Source: Marinobacter flavimaris | GTDB lineage: Bacteria; Pseudomonadota; Gammaproteobacteria; Pseudomonadales; Oleiphilaceae | Length of the DNA stretch: 64,000 bases | Direction of reading: 5' to 3' | Assembly: GCF_002933295.1 (NCBI RefSeq) | Contig: NZ_PSSW01000004.1 | Location: forward strand, 1-64,000 | Shown here: positions 26,645-35,522 of the stretch, one piece after another | Position numbering within the stretch: position 1 is the first letter of the stretch | Layout: each line of letters begins with the position of its first letter | Translations under genes and position numbers: made by a program | Notes under the pieces: model-generated | Told to the model about the DNA's origin: nothing | Databases searched by the model: none | What the model saw: the letters and a program-made list of their open reading frames with translations, nothing else

Positions 26645-26759
26645 AAGCGGTATTTTTGTTGCCGGGACTGGTTTATCTTAACTGTAGGAGACAATGTTTC
26701 TATTACGTTCATCACGCAGACACAGAGCTGCTTTGGCTCGGTAATCGGAGAACAATGAA

Positions 26760-27698
26760 TTGAGTGACAACCCCGCTGGACTGGTTGAAGATAGCTCCGT
26801 TTACAGAACCTTATTGGAGTCAACCAAAGCGATTCCCTGGAAAATCAACTGGCGAACCATGCGATTCGAGTACATAGGGCCCCAGATTGAAGCCTTGCTC
26901 GGCTGGCCCCAGGACAGCTGGCTAACCGTAGACGACTGGGCCACCCGCATGCACCCCGAGGATCGGGAGCGGGTCGTCAATTTCTGCGTATCGCAATCCG
27001 AGGCCGGAGTCGATCATGAGGCGGACTATCGGGCCCTCACCGAACGAGGAGAATACGTCTGGTTGCGGGATGTGGTGCATGTACTGCGTGACGATAACGG
27101 TGATGTCGAGGCTCTGATCGGCTTTATGTTCGACATCAGCGAGCGCAAGAAAACCGAAGACGAATTGGTCGCTCTGCAGAAGAAATTGGAAGAGTATTCT
27201 TACAAGGATGGACTCACCGGCGTCGCAAACCGCCGAATGTTTGATACCGTCATGAACGAGAACTGGAACGACGCCATCCGACACCAGTCTTCTCTGTCAG
27301 TCATACTGCTCGATATCGACAATTTTAAAGCGTACAACGATCTTAACGGCCATTTGCAGGGTGATGAATGTCTCAAGCGAATCGCTACGCTACTGGAGAA
27401 CGGGGCCCAACGGCCCCGCGACTTCGTGGCAAGGTTCGGTGGTGAGGAATTCGTGATCATCCTGCCCGAAACGGACACGCCAGCTGCCATCAGTGTGGCT
27501 GAACGTTGCCGTCAGTTGCTTCTTGAGGAACAACTTCCCCAGGGAGACAGCCCGCACAGTAAACAGGTTACTATGAGCATGGGAATAGGCACTGTGATTC
27601 CCTCACGCCACGACCGCATCGCCGATTTCCTGGATCTGGTCGACCAGCGACTCTATAAAGCGAAGCGGGACGGCCGTAATCGAATTGTCTTCGATTAA
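26760..27698 (+). CDS. PAS-GGDEF diguanylate cyclase
   Basis: 312 residues. A PAS domain (about 25-128, with IGPQIEALLGWP and the PAC end MFDISERKKTE) is linked by a short coiled coil to a GGDEF domain with an intact GGEEF (227-231) and an RPRD inhibitory site (218-221) five residues before it. It should make cyclic di-GMP and be feedback inhibited. No membrane segment is present. The only suitable start is TTG at 26760; GGAG is about 10 bases upstream, and an ATGAATTGA two-codon frame overlaps the start. Confidence 0.9.
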   Translation: MSDNPAGLVEDSSVYRTLLESTKAIPWKINWRTMRFEYIGPQIEALLGWPQDSWLTVDDWATRMHPEDRERVVNFCVSQSEAGVDHEADYRALTERGEYVWLRDVVHVLRDDNGDVEALIGFMFDISERKKTEDELVALQKKLEEYSYKDGLTGVANRRMFDTVMNENWNDAIRHQSSLSVILLDIDNFKAYNDLNGHLQGDECLKRIATLLENGAQRPRDFVARFGGEEFVIILPETDTPAAISVAERCRQLLLEEQLPQGDSPHSKQVTMSMGIGTVIPSRHDRIADFLDLVDQRLYKAKRDGRNRIVFD

Positions 27699-27700
27699 AA

Positions 27701-27735
27701 TAGAAAAGGCCGCGCAGTAATGTGAGCGGCCTCTA
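27701..27735 (-). terminator. Intrinsic terminator downstream of the pseudoazurin gene
   Basis: A 7-bp stem AGGCCGC (27707-27713) and GCGGCCT (27726-27732) has a 12-base loop and, on the minus strand, a following TTTTCTATTTT. It serves the minus-strand cupredoxin gene and may also stop transcription from the convergent GGDEF gene, which ends at 27698. Confidence 0.7.
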
Positions 27736-27746
27736 TCCCGATTGAC

Positions 27747-28196
27747 TTACTTCTGGACTTGCTCAAAGTAACCGGTCAGACGGTCCTTGTTCGTTGCAGC
27801 GGCTGCAGTGAGCTTATCCACGGCGGCTTTCGCAGAGTCGTAGTTGACAGCTTCGCCTACCTGAATGACACCGGCCATGTTCAACGCGGCGTGGGGCGTG
27901 CATTTATAAACGTATACACCCTCTTCGTTCAGGGTCATCGTGATACCCTCATTCATGGCTCCCTGCCAGCCTTCAGCACCCTCAGGCACCTCTACGGACA
28001 CTGAGTTGTGGGCTGGATCGACCAGGACAAATTTGACGGTATCGCCAGGCTCGGCCTTAACAAATCCCGGTTCAAAGACCATGGCACCGTCAGCGCCGGA
28101 GTTCTTCATTTCAACGACGTGTTCGGCCGCCATTGCAACGCCAGAAATAAAAGTGAGTGCGACTGCAGCAACGGTGTGTTTAAGCGTTAATTTCAT
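27747..28196 (-). CDS. Pseudoazurin (type 1 blue copper protein)
   Basis: 149 residues with a signal peptide (about 1-24, AMAAEH). The cupredoxin fold carries the four type 1 copper ligands: His63 (PAHNSV), Cys99 (YKCTPH), His102 and Met107 (LNMAG). Pseudoazurin shuttles electrons in the periplasm to nitrite and nitrous oxide reductases or peroxidases. No denitrification gene is next to it, although an NnrU gene lies 3 kb away. The protein supplies one more periplasmic copper site to a copper-tolerant organism. Confidence 0.92.
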   Translation of the reverse strand: MKLTLKHTVAAVALTFISGVAMAAEHVVEMKNSGADGAMVFEPGFVKAEPGDTVKFVLVDPAHNSVSVEVPEGAEGWQGAMNEGITMTLNEEGVYVYKCTPHAALNMAGVIQVGEAVNYDSAKAAVDKLTAAAATNKDRLTGYFEQVQK

Positions 28197-28200
28197 AGTG

Positions 28201-28501
28201 ACTTCACCTCATTGGTTGGTCATTGAAAGCACTGAGTGTTACGCATCCTACCCATACCAGGATTCCTTTCGACTCTAAGGGCATATCCTTATGGGAATGA
28301 CGCCCCCGGTTCGCCAGGGCTCGGTCCTGAGAACCAAGGAGGGGCTGTTTCGTACAAATTGGCATCATGTCTTCGGATATTGAATGATGGCGGAACTAAA
28401 GATCGACGGCATACACTGCCAGAGCAAGCTCGCTCCTTTGTGCAACAACAGATCCTGAACGGAGACCAGCAATCGGCCCTCCATTAGGCAAAAAGGAGTT
28501 T
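28201..28501. other. Intergenic region, promoters of divergent genes
   Basis: Three hundred bases between the pseudoazurin and glycosylase genes. A ribosome site AAAAGGAG precedes 28502. I see no clear FNR/NNR box or stable hairpin and no convincing gene. Confidence 0.3.
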
Positions 28502-29131
28502 ATGCAACGAAAGACGATCAATGACGAAACCTTGAGAATGGGCGTTGACGTTCTGGCCGAGAGAGATTCCGATTTATACAGGATCCGGGACCGGCTTGGG
28601 TACCCGCCACTCTGGGCTCGAGAGCCGGGGTTTGCCTCACTGGTGCATATCATTCTGGAACAACAGGTCTCGATCAAAGCCGCGGCCACCATGTTTCAGC
28701 GGCTCGCGTCGCATCTAGGATCGGTAACCCCGGAATTGGTCCAAAAGGCTGGCGAGTCTGAGCTGAGGCAAGTCGGGCTTACACGGCAAAAAGCCCGGTA
28801 CTGCGTCGAGCTCGCCAATCGGGTTGCCAGCGGTGCGCTGGAACTCTTAAAGCTTGACACCCTTGACGATGCGCAGGGCCGAAGCCACCTTTTGGATATA
28901 CCGGGTCTCGGGCCCTGGACCGTCGACGTCTATTACATGATGGCGCTCCGGCGAGCGAATGTCTGGCCTCAGGGAGACCTGGCTCTGGCATCCGCGCTAC
29001 AGGACATCAAACAGCTGGAGGCCCGGCCAACCAGAGATGAACAACTTGTTTTTGCGGAACAATGGAAGCCGTGGCGAGCCGTAGCCGCTCGTATGCTTTG
29101 GATGCATTACCTGGACGCACGAGGTCAATGA
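28502..29131 (+). CDS. DNA-3-methyladenine glycosylase II (AlkA-like, HhH-GPD)
   Basis: 209 residues with the HhH-GPD fold. HIILEQQVSIKAA, the helix-hairpin-helix DIPGLGPWTVDVYYMM, and the catalytic aspartate in PQGDLAL (Asp159) are visible. It removes alkylated bases from DNA. The E. coli AlkA N-terminal domain is missing, so it is the short form common in bacteria. AAAAGGAG precedes the ATG. The deaminase gene follows after 10 bp, indicating one transcript. Confidence 0.88.
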   Translation: MQRKTINDETLRMGVDVLAERDSDLYRIRDRLGYPPLWAREPGFASLVHIILEQQVSIKAAATMFQRLASHLGSVTPELVQKAGESELRQVGLTRQKARYCVELANRVASGALELLKLDTLDDAQGRSHLLDIPGLGPWTVDVYYMMALRRANVWPQGDLALASALQDIKQLEARPTRDEQLVFAEQWKPWRAVAARMLWMHYLDARGQ

Positions 29132-29141
29132 AGGAGGCAGC

Positions 29142-29633
29142 GTGATCTACGAAACCGAAATGAAACACCTGGCCCGCTGTGTGGAGTTAGCGTCAATGGC
29201 AGTGGACAGCGGAAACCCGCCTTTTGGCTCCGTGCTGGTGGATGAAACCGGTGCCGTCAGGTACGAGGGCCATAACGAGACTGCCGGTGGAGACGAAACC
29301 CAGCACCCCGAGTTCGCAATAGCCCGTTGGGCAGCTGCCAACATGACCCCGGATGAGCGAGCCGCCTCAACGGTATACACCTCCGGCGAACACTGCCCGA
29401 TGTGCGCAGCCGCTCATGGCTGGGTGGGGCTCGGCCGCATTGTTTATGCAAGCTCGTCAGAGCAGCTTTCAAGCTGGCTGGACGAGCTGCATGTGGCGCC
29501 ACCACCCGTGGCAACCTTGCCAATCAATCAGGTGGTGCCGGGTGTTCCTACTGAGGGTCCTTTCCCCGCTCTTGCAGACGCCATCCGCGAGCTACACCAG
29601 CGCTACGCCTTAGCGGAGCGAAACAAAACATAG
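29142..29633 (+). CDS. Nucleoside/guanine deaminase-like zinc enzyme
   Basis: 163 residues of the cytidine/deoxycytidylate deaminase superfamily. Zinc ligands appear as HPE (His55, Glu57 as proton shuttle) and CPMC (Cys85, Cys88) with PPFGSVLVD near the start, close to guanine deaminase and TadA-like proteins. HPE in place of the more common HAE is seen. The exact base substrate is not clear. It follows the glycosylase gene, and its 3' end overlaps the convergent DMT gene by 31 bp. Confidence 0.85.
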   Translation: MIYETEMKHLARCVELASMAVDSGNPPFGSVLVDETGAVRYEGHNETAGGDETQHPEFAIARWAAANMTPDERAASTVYTSGEHCPMCAAAHGWVGLGRIVYASSSEQLSSWLDELHVAPPPVATLPINQVVPGVPTEGPFPALADAIRELHQRYALAERNKT

Positions 29634-30469
29634 TTCCCCAACAGCGCCAGGCATGCTCCCAACACAGCCGTTGCTGTCCATTCGAAGCCCTCGAGCCAGG
29701 TCGAAACGCTCAGGGCAACCACAGGGAAAAGCACCGTCGCGTAGCCGGCCTTGTCAGCGCCCAGAGTCTGGATGACCGTGATGTAGCAATAAAACGCAAT
29801 GATGGAGCCAGGCACCGCCAGGAATACAGTCGCTCCCCAGAATGTCGCTGAAGTGGGCACCACCCATTCCACACCCTGCAACAGGCACCAGATGCCAAGA
29901 ATCACCGCGCCGTAAACCATGGCCCATGCGTTGGCCAGGAACAGCGGCACCTGTGACATCCGCACCTTGATGCTGACCAGGTTACCCATGGAGAACCAGA
30001 AAGTTCCTGCAATGGCGAACAAAATGCTGGTGGCGGTGGCGTTACCCAGCTGCAAATCGTGCCAGAACAGCAGGGCCACACCGGTGATCCCCAGAGAGAT
30101 TGCCGGATACAGCCGAGCGGTGGGCCGCAATCGCAACCAGAGCCAGCCATTCAGGGCGTTAAACAGCGCGGCCAGGGAAAATACCACCGCCAGCAGACCG
30201 CTTGTCATCGATTCTGCCGCACGATAGATCAGAAGGAAGTTGATGCTGTACAGGGTCGCTCCCTGCAGTACCAGCCAGCCGTGCTGTTTCAGGGTAAGCC
30301 TCTCCAATTTGCGCGCGATGGCAAGAACCACCAGTGTCACCACAGAGGCCATAACGAACCGGTAAAACACGGAGATATCGACAGGGGCTGCTTCAACCTG
30401 CAGCCGAATCGCTGTCCAGGTCAGCCCCCAGATCAGTACCGTCAAACCATAGTGAGCAGAGATGGGCAT
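29603..30469 (-). CDS. EamA/DMT family transporter
   Basis: 288 residues, about ten transmembrane helices in two EamA repeats, with the start LTVLIWGLTWTAIRLQ and later MGNLVSIKVRMSQVPL and GSIIAFYCYITVIQTLGADKAGYATVLFPVVAL typical of the family. Such carriers export amino acids or other metabolites; the substrate cannot be read from the sequence. It is a single gene converging on the deaminase. Confidence 0.85.
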   Translation of the reverse strand: MPISAHYGLTVLIWGLTWTAIRLQVEAAPVDISVFYRFVMASVVTLVVLAIARKLERLTLKQHGWLVLQGATLYSINFLLIYRAAESMTSGLLAVVFSLAALFNALNGWLWLRLRPTARLYPAISLGITGVALLFWHDLQLGNATATSILFAIAGTFWFSMGNLVSIKVRMSQVPLFLANAWAMVYGAVILGIWCLLQGVEWVVPTSATFWGATVFLAVPGSIIAFYCYITVIQTLGADKAGYATVLFPVVALSVSTWLEGFEWTATAVLGACLALLGNYVLFRSAKA

Positions 30470-30507
30470 GCAATTGGGATCCTGTAACTATCGGGAAGAA
30501 CCGTTGG

Positions 30508-30882
30508 CTAGTTCACGATTCCTGATCGGGGCACCAGACACGCCATGGCCGTGAGCGAAACATCCCGGAATACCGCCTCCGAGGCAACAACACTCGGGAA
30601 TCTATCGTAAAGCATCCGCCGACACGTAGAGGTTCGAGCTTCGGCTTTTTCGACGCAATCAGACTGGGCCGTCGCGCCACTACCCTCGCCCGTAACATCC
30701 GAGCAGAAGTCCGGAATCTGCCCGAAAATCCAGTCGACTGCAGCACTGAGTTCAACGGGATTGGCCCGCAAGTTGGAAAGGCGGCTTGCGTCGATGGGGT
30801 CGGGCTGTTCGCGGGTCTGGTCCCAGAGAACAAACAGCAGGGCGGCAGATACCAGTACAACAGTGACCGTGGGAGACTTCAT
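30508..30882 (-). CDS. Exported or membrane-anchored hypothetical protein
   Basis: 124 residues from the ATG at 30882 (AAAAGG upstream), which puts a hydrophobic segment (VTVVLVSAALLFVLW) at the N-terminus as a signal anchor. The rest is periplasmic with four cysteines (DFCSDVTG, QSDCVEKAE, TSTCRRML, AMACLVP), which suggests two disulfides. An alternative start is 30921. No family recognised. Confidence 0.6.
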   Translation of the reverse strand: MKSPTVTVVLVSAALLFVLWDQTREQPDPIDASRLSNLRANPVELSAAVDWIFGQIPDFCSDVTGEGSGATAQSDCVEKAEARTSTCRRMLYDRFPSVVASEAVFRDVSLTAMACLVPRSGIVN

Positions 30883-31046
30883 GGGCGCCTTTTCAATCCG
30901 GTGAATCAGATCGCCGATCATAAACGCTCAGGCATCTGCTGTCCCGGTTTCCTATACTTATCTGGATTTCAACCAAATGGGCTTTCCAAGGAAAGCGTCC
31001 TGCCAATCAGACAACCCTGTCGCTCAAGCCAAAAGGAGTTTTGCAA

Positions 31047-31616
31047 ATGACCACACTGATCGTTGGTCTCATTCTGTTTCTGGGCGTGCATTCGCTTTCA
31101 ATCGTAAACGAGCCCCTGCGCAACCGACTGAACGCGTCCATGGGCGAGGGAGCCTTCAAAGGACTGTATTCCGTGGTGTCCATCGTCGGTCTGGTTCTAA
31201 TCGTTTGGGGTTACGGCGCCGCCCGGATGGATCCGACGGTGATCTACATGCCGCCCGCCTGGCTCAAGCATGTGGCCTTCCTGCTTCTGGTGCCTGTTTT
31301 CCCTTTGCTGTTTGCCACCTACCTGCCGGGTAAGATCAAGGCAAAACTGAAGCACCCCATGCTCATTGCCGCCAAGCTCTGGGCTCTGGCTCACCTTCTG
31401 GCGAACGGGATGCTCCACGACCTTCTGCTGTTCGGCTCCTTCCTTGCCTGGGCGGTAGCCGACCGGATCTCCATGAAGCGCAGAACCCAGCGCGCCATCA
31501 CAACGTTGCCAGCGACCAAAGCCAATGATGTCATTGCGATCGTTGGCGGCCTTGCCGTGTATGTGGTCATGGTGGTGTGGGCCCACCAGTGGCTCTTTGG
31601 CGTGTCGCCGGTCTGA
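31047..31616 (+). CDS. nnrU: NnrU family membrane protein
   Basis: 189 residues and about five to six transmembrane helices, with the family signature LGVHSLSIVNEPLRNRL and later KHPMLIAAKLWALAHLLANGMLHDLLLFG. NnrU was first linked to nitric-oxide and nitrite metabolism but is widespread outside denitrifiers and related to heme and carotenoid membrane enzymes. The ATG at 31047 follows AAAAGGAG by 9 bases; a TTG at 31041 is less likely. Confidence 0.88.
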   Translation: MTTLIVGLILFLGVHSLSIVNEPLRNRLNASMGEGAFKGLYSVVSIVGLVLIVWGYGAARMDPTVIYMPPAWLKHVAFLLLVPVFPLLFATYLPGKIKAKLKHPMLIAAKLWALAHLLANGMLHDLLLFGSFLAWAVADRISMKRRTQRAITTLPATKANDVIAIVGGLAVYVVMVVWAHQWLFGVSPV

Positions 31617-31636
31617 TTGACCGGCACTCACCTGGA

Positions 31637-32602
31637 CTAGAGGCCCTGGGCCCCGCGGCGCAACCAGTCGTGCACGAACGCAAGCTTGCGCTGCGCCGTT
31701 TCGGACAGGACAAACGGGTAGAGGTCAGACAGTCCCATGGAGCGGTTCACATGGTTAACCCGGATGGCCAGTGACGCAGCAACATTGATCAGCATGGCCG
31801 TGTCGGGCTCCGAGTAGGGATCCCAACCCTGTCTCGGCACCTCGGGCGAGGTCAGACCGGATGACACCAGGCTGTCGGTGATGTCCGTCAGGTGCAGCAG
31901 GTGTGCCGCAGTCTCCGCCCAGTCCTCGTGCGGGTGTGCCGAGGCGTAGCTGGTCAGGTAAAACAGTCGCCAGTCTTGCGGCGGGCCGTTATGGTAGTGA
32001 TGCTCAAGGGCCGCCGGATAATCGGCGCGTTCATCACCGAACATCTCCCGGAACGCATCCAGAAAGTCTTCACGCAAGCTCAGGCGCCACCAGAGCATGT
32101 GGGCGATTTCATGGCGCATATGGCCGACCATGGTTCGATAGGGTTCGTCCAGGGCCTGCCGTCGGGTAGCACGAACCACGGGATCCGCCTCTGCGACGCT
32201 GATGGTTACCACGCCGTTCGCGTGCCCCATGGCAACCGGGGTCAGCCCCTCGGCCAACATGTGGAAAACCGGGCGCGTGCCCGGATCCTCAGGGCGAAAC
32301 CAGTGCCAACGGCCGAGGTTGTCCAGCACCCAGCGCTTGGAGGCTTCTGTCTCGGCCCAATTGGGCATGGCGTTAGGAATATTGGGGTCGGGCGCCAGAG
32401 CAGTCATCGCGCAGGAACGACAGAAGGCCCCCTGTTCAGGCGCAATCCAGTTGCAGCCGATGATGTCCCGGTTCGCGCAAAAGGGCGGCATCGGAACGAA
32501 AGACCTGGCCTGTGGATCGTACGCGACCGGTGTGCCCTGTGCCGTGGTGAGATTGTCAAACCACAGATTTCCGGAACCAACCGGGTTGGAAAAAACCTTC
32601 AT
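31637..32602 (-). CDS. Zinc-ribbon-containing metallopeptidase (putative zinc-binding peptidase family)
   Basis: 321 residues. The N-terminal zinc ribbon has Cys42, Cys50, Cys61 and Cys64 (PPFCANRD, IGCNW, AFCRSC). The peptidase part has the zinc motif HEIAH (His164, Glu165, His168) and a downstream ASAHPHEDWAETAAH that likely gives the third ligand and a conserved acidic pair. No signal peptide is seen, so it is cytoplasmic. Substrate unknown. Confidence 0.8.
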   Translation of the reverse strand: MKVFSNPVGSGNLWFDNLTTAQGTPVAYDPQARSFVPMPPFCANRDIIGCNWIAPEQGAFCRSCAMTALAPDPNIPNAMPNWAETEASKRWVLDNLGRWHWFRPEDPGTRPVFHMLAEGLTPVAMGHANGVVTISVAEADPVVRATRRQALDEPYRTMVGHMRHEIAHMLWWRLSLREDFLDAFREMFGDERADYPAALEHHYHNGPPQDWRLFYLTSYASAHPHEDWAETAAHLLHLTDITDSLVSSGLTSPEVPRQGWDPYSEPDTAMLINVAASLAIRVNHVNRSMGLSDLYPFVLSETAQRKLAFVHDWLRRGAQGL

Positions 32603-32717
32603 AGAGCTGGTGCTCCTCTTGAACGGCAGTAAGCTCGAAAATGTGTTGCCGTTCTTCCGAACCTATACCCTATAGACAAGGAACACCAGCCAGACCACCA
32701 AATCGACCGGGTATCAC

Positions 32718-33344
32718 TTACACGCTGATCACCAGATCGTCGTAATCAAAACGTACTTTCGGTAAGCCGGAGGTTCGGTCACGGGCACTACGGTAACCCA
32801 AAGCAACGATGGCAGTAGTCTCAAGGCCCAGTTTTGCCAGTCCAAGTACGTCATCGTAGGCTTGGTGATCGAAACCGGTCATCGGGCAGCTATCTACTCG
32901 CATTGAAGCTGCCGCAGTGAGCAGGGTCCCCAGGGCAATATAGGCCTGCTGGTGCGCCCACACCCGTTTTTCTTCTCGGGATTTGGCTGCAAGCGCCTCT
33001 TTCATGTGCGCCACATAGCCGGAGATATCCTGGGCAGGTACGTCGCGGGTTTTCACAAACTGCGTGACATACCTGTCGACCGTGTGGTCACCAATATCCG
33101 TTTGCGCCGCAAAAACGATCAAGTGAGAGCAGTCCAACACTTTCTGTTGGCCAAAAGAGTAGGCCAGCAAATCCTGTCGAACCGACTTGCTTTCGACGAC
33201 CAGAATTTTATAGGGCTGCAGTCCATAGGAAGAGGCGCTCTTGCGAGCCGCATCAACCAGTGTTTCCACCGTATGGGCACCAAGCTTCTCGGGCGAAAAT
33301 TCGCGGACGGCGTAACGCCAGTCCAGGGCTTCGTGAATGTTCAT
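32718..33344 (-). CDS. Nitroreductase family NAD(P)H-dependent flavoprotein
   Basis: 208 residues with the FMN-binding nitroreductase fold. RYAVREFSPEK near the N-terminus, SSYGLQPYKILVVES, a central AYIALGTLLTAAASMRVDSCPMTGFD, and the end VALGYRSARD are typical of the family (NfsB/YdgI group). It reduces quinones or nitro-compounds. It is 35 bp upstream of the cyclase gene on the other end of the same-strand run, probably not coupled. Confidence 0.9.
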   Translation of the reverse strand: MNIHEALDWRYAVREFSPEKLGAHTVETLVDAARKSASSYGLQPYKILVVESKSVRQDLLAYSFGQQKVLDCSHLIVFAAQTDIGDHTVDRYVTQFVKTRDVPAQDISGYVAHMKEALAAKSREEKRVWAHQQAYIALGTLLTAAASMRVDSCPMTGFDHQAYDDVLGLAKLGLETTAIVALGYRSARDRTSGLPKVRFDYDDLVISV

Positions 33345-33379
33345 AGTGAAATCTCCAGTAAAGAGTCAAAGACCGGCGA

Positions 33380-34369
33380 TTAACGAGCAGAGGTATAGGG
33401 TATTGCAATGGGCCGCAACGGCGCGGCGTCTCCGCCACGAATCTTTAGGGGTGTTCCAATAAACGCGAACTCGTACACCTTGTCTTCTGCCAGCTGCTCC
33501 AGGTTGACCAGTTCCATAATCGTTACTCCTTGCTGTGCCAGCAGGTAGGTGTGCACGGGCACGTAGTTTTCGCTGTCTTCGGAAGGAAATGCCTCAAAGC
33601 TGAGATTGTCAGCGCCCAGCGACAATGCCTGTCTGTCTCCGGCCAAATAGCGCGCCGCATCCATTCCCAGCCCGGGCGCATTGGTCATAAAGCGGCTTCC
33701 ATCGCTGTAATGCCGCATGCGGCCGGTGCGAATCAGCACCACGTCTCCGGGGGCAATATCGGTCCCCTGAACGGTCAACGTGTATTTGATATCTTCCCGC
33801 GTAATTCGATAGCCGGGCGAAAGCTCGTCAAGGCCTTTTGCCGCGGGAATATCCAGCAGCACGCCCCTGGCAACAATCGGCGGCAGTTTCTCAACGCCTG
33901 TCCGATTCCAACCCCGGTCGCCCAAATGCTCATCAGCGGAAAAATGATTCCAGACTTTGCCGTTCAGGCCGAAATGATTGAGCGCGTCAATATGGGTACC
34001 GGTATGCGCATACATGGAAAACGCTGAGCCGGTATAACTGACATGCGCGTTCATCTTGTCGCCTACCGACATAGGGTCGTCCACCTGGGTGCCTTTAGGG
34101 GTATGGGTCATCCACATCTGGAAATGTGGATCCCCTGCTGCCTGCCAACTGGGCATCCCGATGTAATACTCGACACTCAGGTCATAGGTTTTCTCTGGGT
34201 TCAGGTTATCGAGCGCCGCTTTTCGCGATTCCGGGGTGATCATGTTCAGGCGGCCAATTTCATCATTCGGCCCCCAGGGGCTCGAAGCCACATCAGCGCC
34301 CAACACAATGGCCGGTGCCAGAATAGTGGCAAGAAAGGTGGATTGGAAAAGTGCAGTGCGATGGTTCAT
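33380..34369 (-). CDS. Cyclase family protein (kynurenine formamidase-like metal hydrolase), exported
   Basis: 329 residues from the ATG at 34369, which follows GAAGGAGG and gives a signal peptide (about 8-25). The cyclase-family metal motif HTGTHID (His122, His126, Asp128) is complete, followed by HFG, and later GDVVLIRTGR. Relatives hydrolyse N-formylkynurenine, isatin or other amides. The periplasmic location is unlike classical kynurenine formamidase, so another substrate is likely. The LysR gene lies upstream on the same strand. Confidence 0.85.
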   Translation of the reverse strand: MNHRTALFQSTFLATILAPAIVLGADVASSPWGPNDEIGRLNMITPESRKAALDNLNPEKTYDLSVEYYIGMPSWQAAGDPHFQMWMTHTPKGTQVDDPMSVGDKMNAHVSYTGSAFSMYAHTGTHIDALNHFGLNGKVWNHFSADEHLGDRGWNRTGVEKLPPIVARGVLLDIPAAKGLDELSPGYRITREDIKYTLTVQGTDIAPGDVVLIRTGRMRHYSDGSRFMTNAPGLGMDAARYLAGDRQALSLGADNLSFEAFPSEDSENYVPVHTYLLAQQGVTIMELVNLEQLAEDKVYEFAFIGTPLKIRGGDAAPLRPIAIPYTSAR

Positions 34370-34503
34370 AGAGTTGCCTCCTTCAGGTTGAAGTAGCAAC
34401 TCTAGGGGTGCGTAAACGCCCAAAAAACAGACTGAACAGAACTATATATTTTCCAAAACGGAAACAATAAAGGAAAGAAAGAAGATTAGCCGCGAGATTG
34501 CCG

Positions 34504-35400
34504 CTATTCCCAGTACGGCTTCTCTCCCAGATGCTGATCGAGGTGATCAAGTAGCAGACGGACCTTCGTGGGTTGCTTACGCCCGGGTGGGAAAAGGGCA
34601 AATACAGTGTAGGGTTCGGGTGGATAGTCGGGAAGCAGAGGAATCAAGGAGCCTGATTCAATATCTTCCTGCACCAAAAAGCGTGGGAGGTAACCGATGC
34701 CAGCCCCACTCAAAAGACTCTGGCGGATTGCCAGACTGCTGTCTGTTCGAAAGTTGCCACTGACCATCACTTCCTGATCACCGAGCTTCCAAACCCTCGG
34801 CCTGTCATGGAGAGTAAACGTCAAGCAATTATGCCTGGCCAGATCCGATGGGGCATGAATCTCCGGGACATCCTTCAGATACTCTGGTGATGCACAAACG
34901 ATGTTCCTGGACTTTCTGAGTGGTCTGGCCATCAGGCTCGAATCCGCCAGGGAACTGCGAACCCGGATGGCGATATCAACGCCCTGCTCCACCAGATCGA
35001 CCACCCGATCGCTGAGCTGCAAATCGATATCGATCTCGGGAAAGCGGTTCAGAAAACTGTCGATAGCCTCTGAGATGTGGGTCAGCCCGAAAGACATTGG
35101 CACATTCAGCCTTATTGTCCCCTTTGGCTCCGCCTGAAACCCTCTTGCCTCCAGTTCTGCGTCTTCCAGTTCATCCAAAAGGGCTTGGGTACGCTTGAGA
35201 AAGGCAAACCCCGCATCGGTCAGGTTCATTCGGCGAGTGGTTCGGTTGATCAGCCTCGTATCGAGGTCCCGTTCCAGAAAAGCGATGTGTTTGCTGACCG
35301 TCGCCGCAGTGATCTCCAGGTCATCCGCAGCCCGGGTAAAACTGCCCAGCTCCGCCACTCGCCTGAAGATGTTCATCGCTACCAGCTTGTCGGTGGCCAC
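34504..35400 (-). CDS. LysR-family transcriptional regulator
   Basis: 298 residues. The N-terminal helix-turn-helix is ELGSFTRAADDLEITAATVSKHIAFLERDLDTRLINRTTRR, and the rest is the effector-binding domain with the LysR/CrgA-type pattern LRLNVPMSF and PLRKSRNIVCASPEYL. It is divergent from the DMT exporter at 35523 (123 bp between starts), a common target arrangement, and precedes the cyclase gene. Effector unknown. Confidence 0.9.
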   Translation of the reverse strand: MATDKLVAMNIFRRVAELGSFTRAADDLEITAATVSKHIAFLERDLDTRLINRTTRRMNLTDAGFAFLKRTQALLDELEDAELEARGFQAEPKGTIRLNVPMSFGLTHISEAIDSFLNRFPEIDIDLQLSDRVVDLVEQGVDIAIRVRSSLADSSLMARPLRKSRNIVCASPEYLKDVPEIHAPSDLARHNCLTFTLHDRPRVWKLGDQEVMVSGNFRTDSSLAIRQSLLSGAGIGYLPRFLVQEDIESGSLIPLLPDYPPEPYTVFALFPPGRKQPTKVRLLLDHLDQHLGEKPYWE

Positions 35401-35522
35401 TGAACGCTCCTGATTATTTCCGATTTGGAAGAAGTATTGTTCGAATGCGCCCAGTTATCAACTTAATCAATTACGGCAAACTGGCTCACGGTAATGCCCC
35501 TCACAACCCGGAGCACTTAGTG

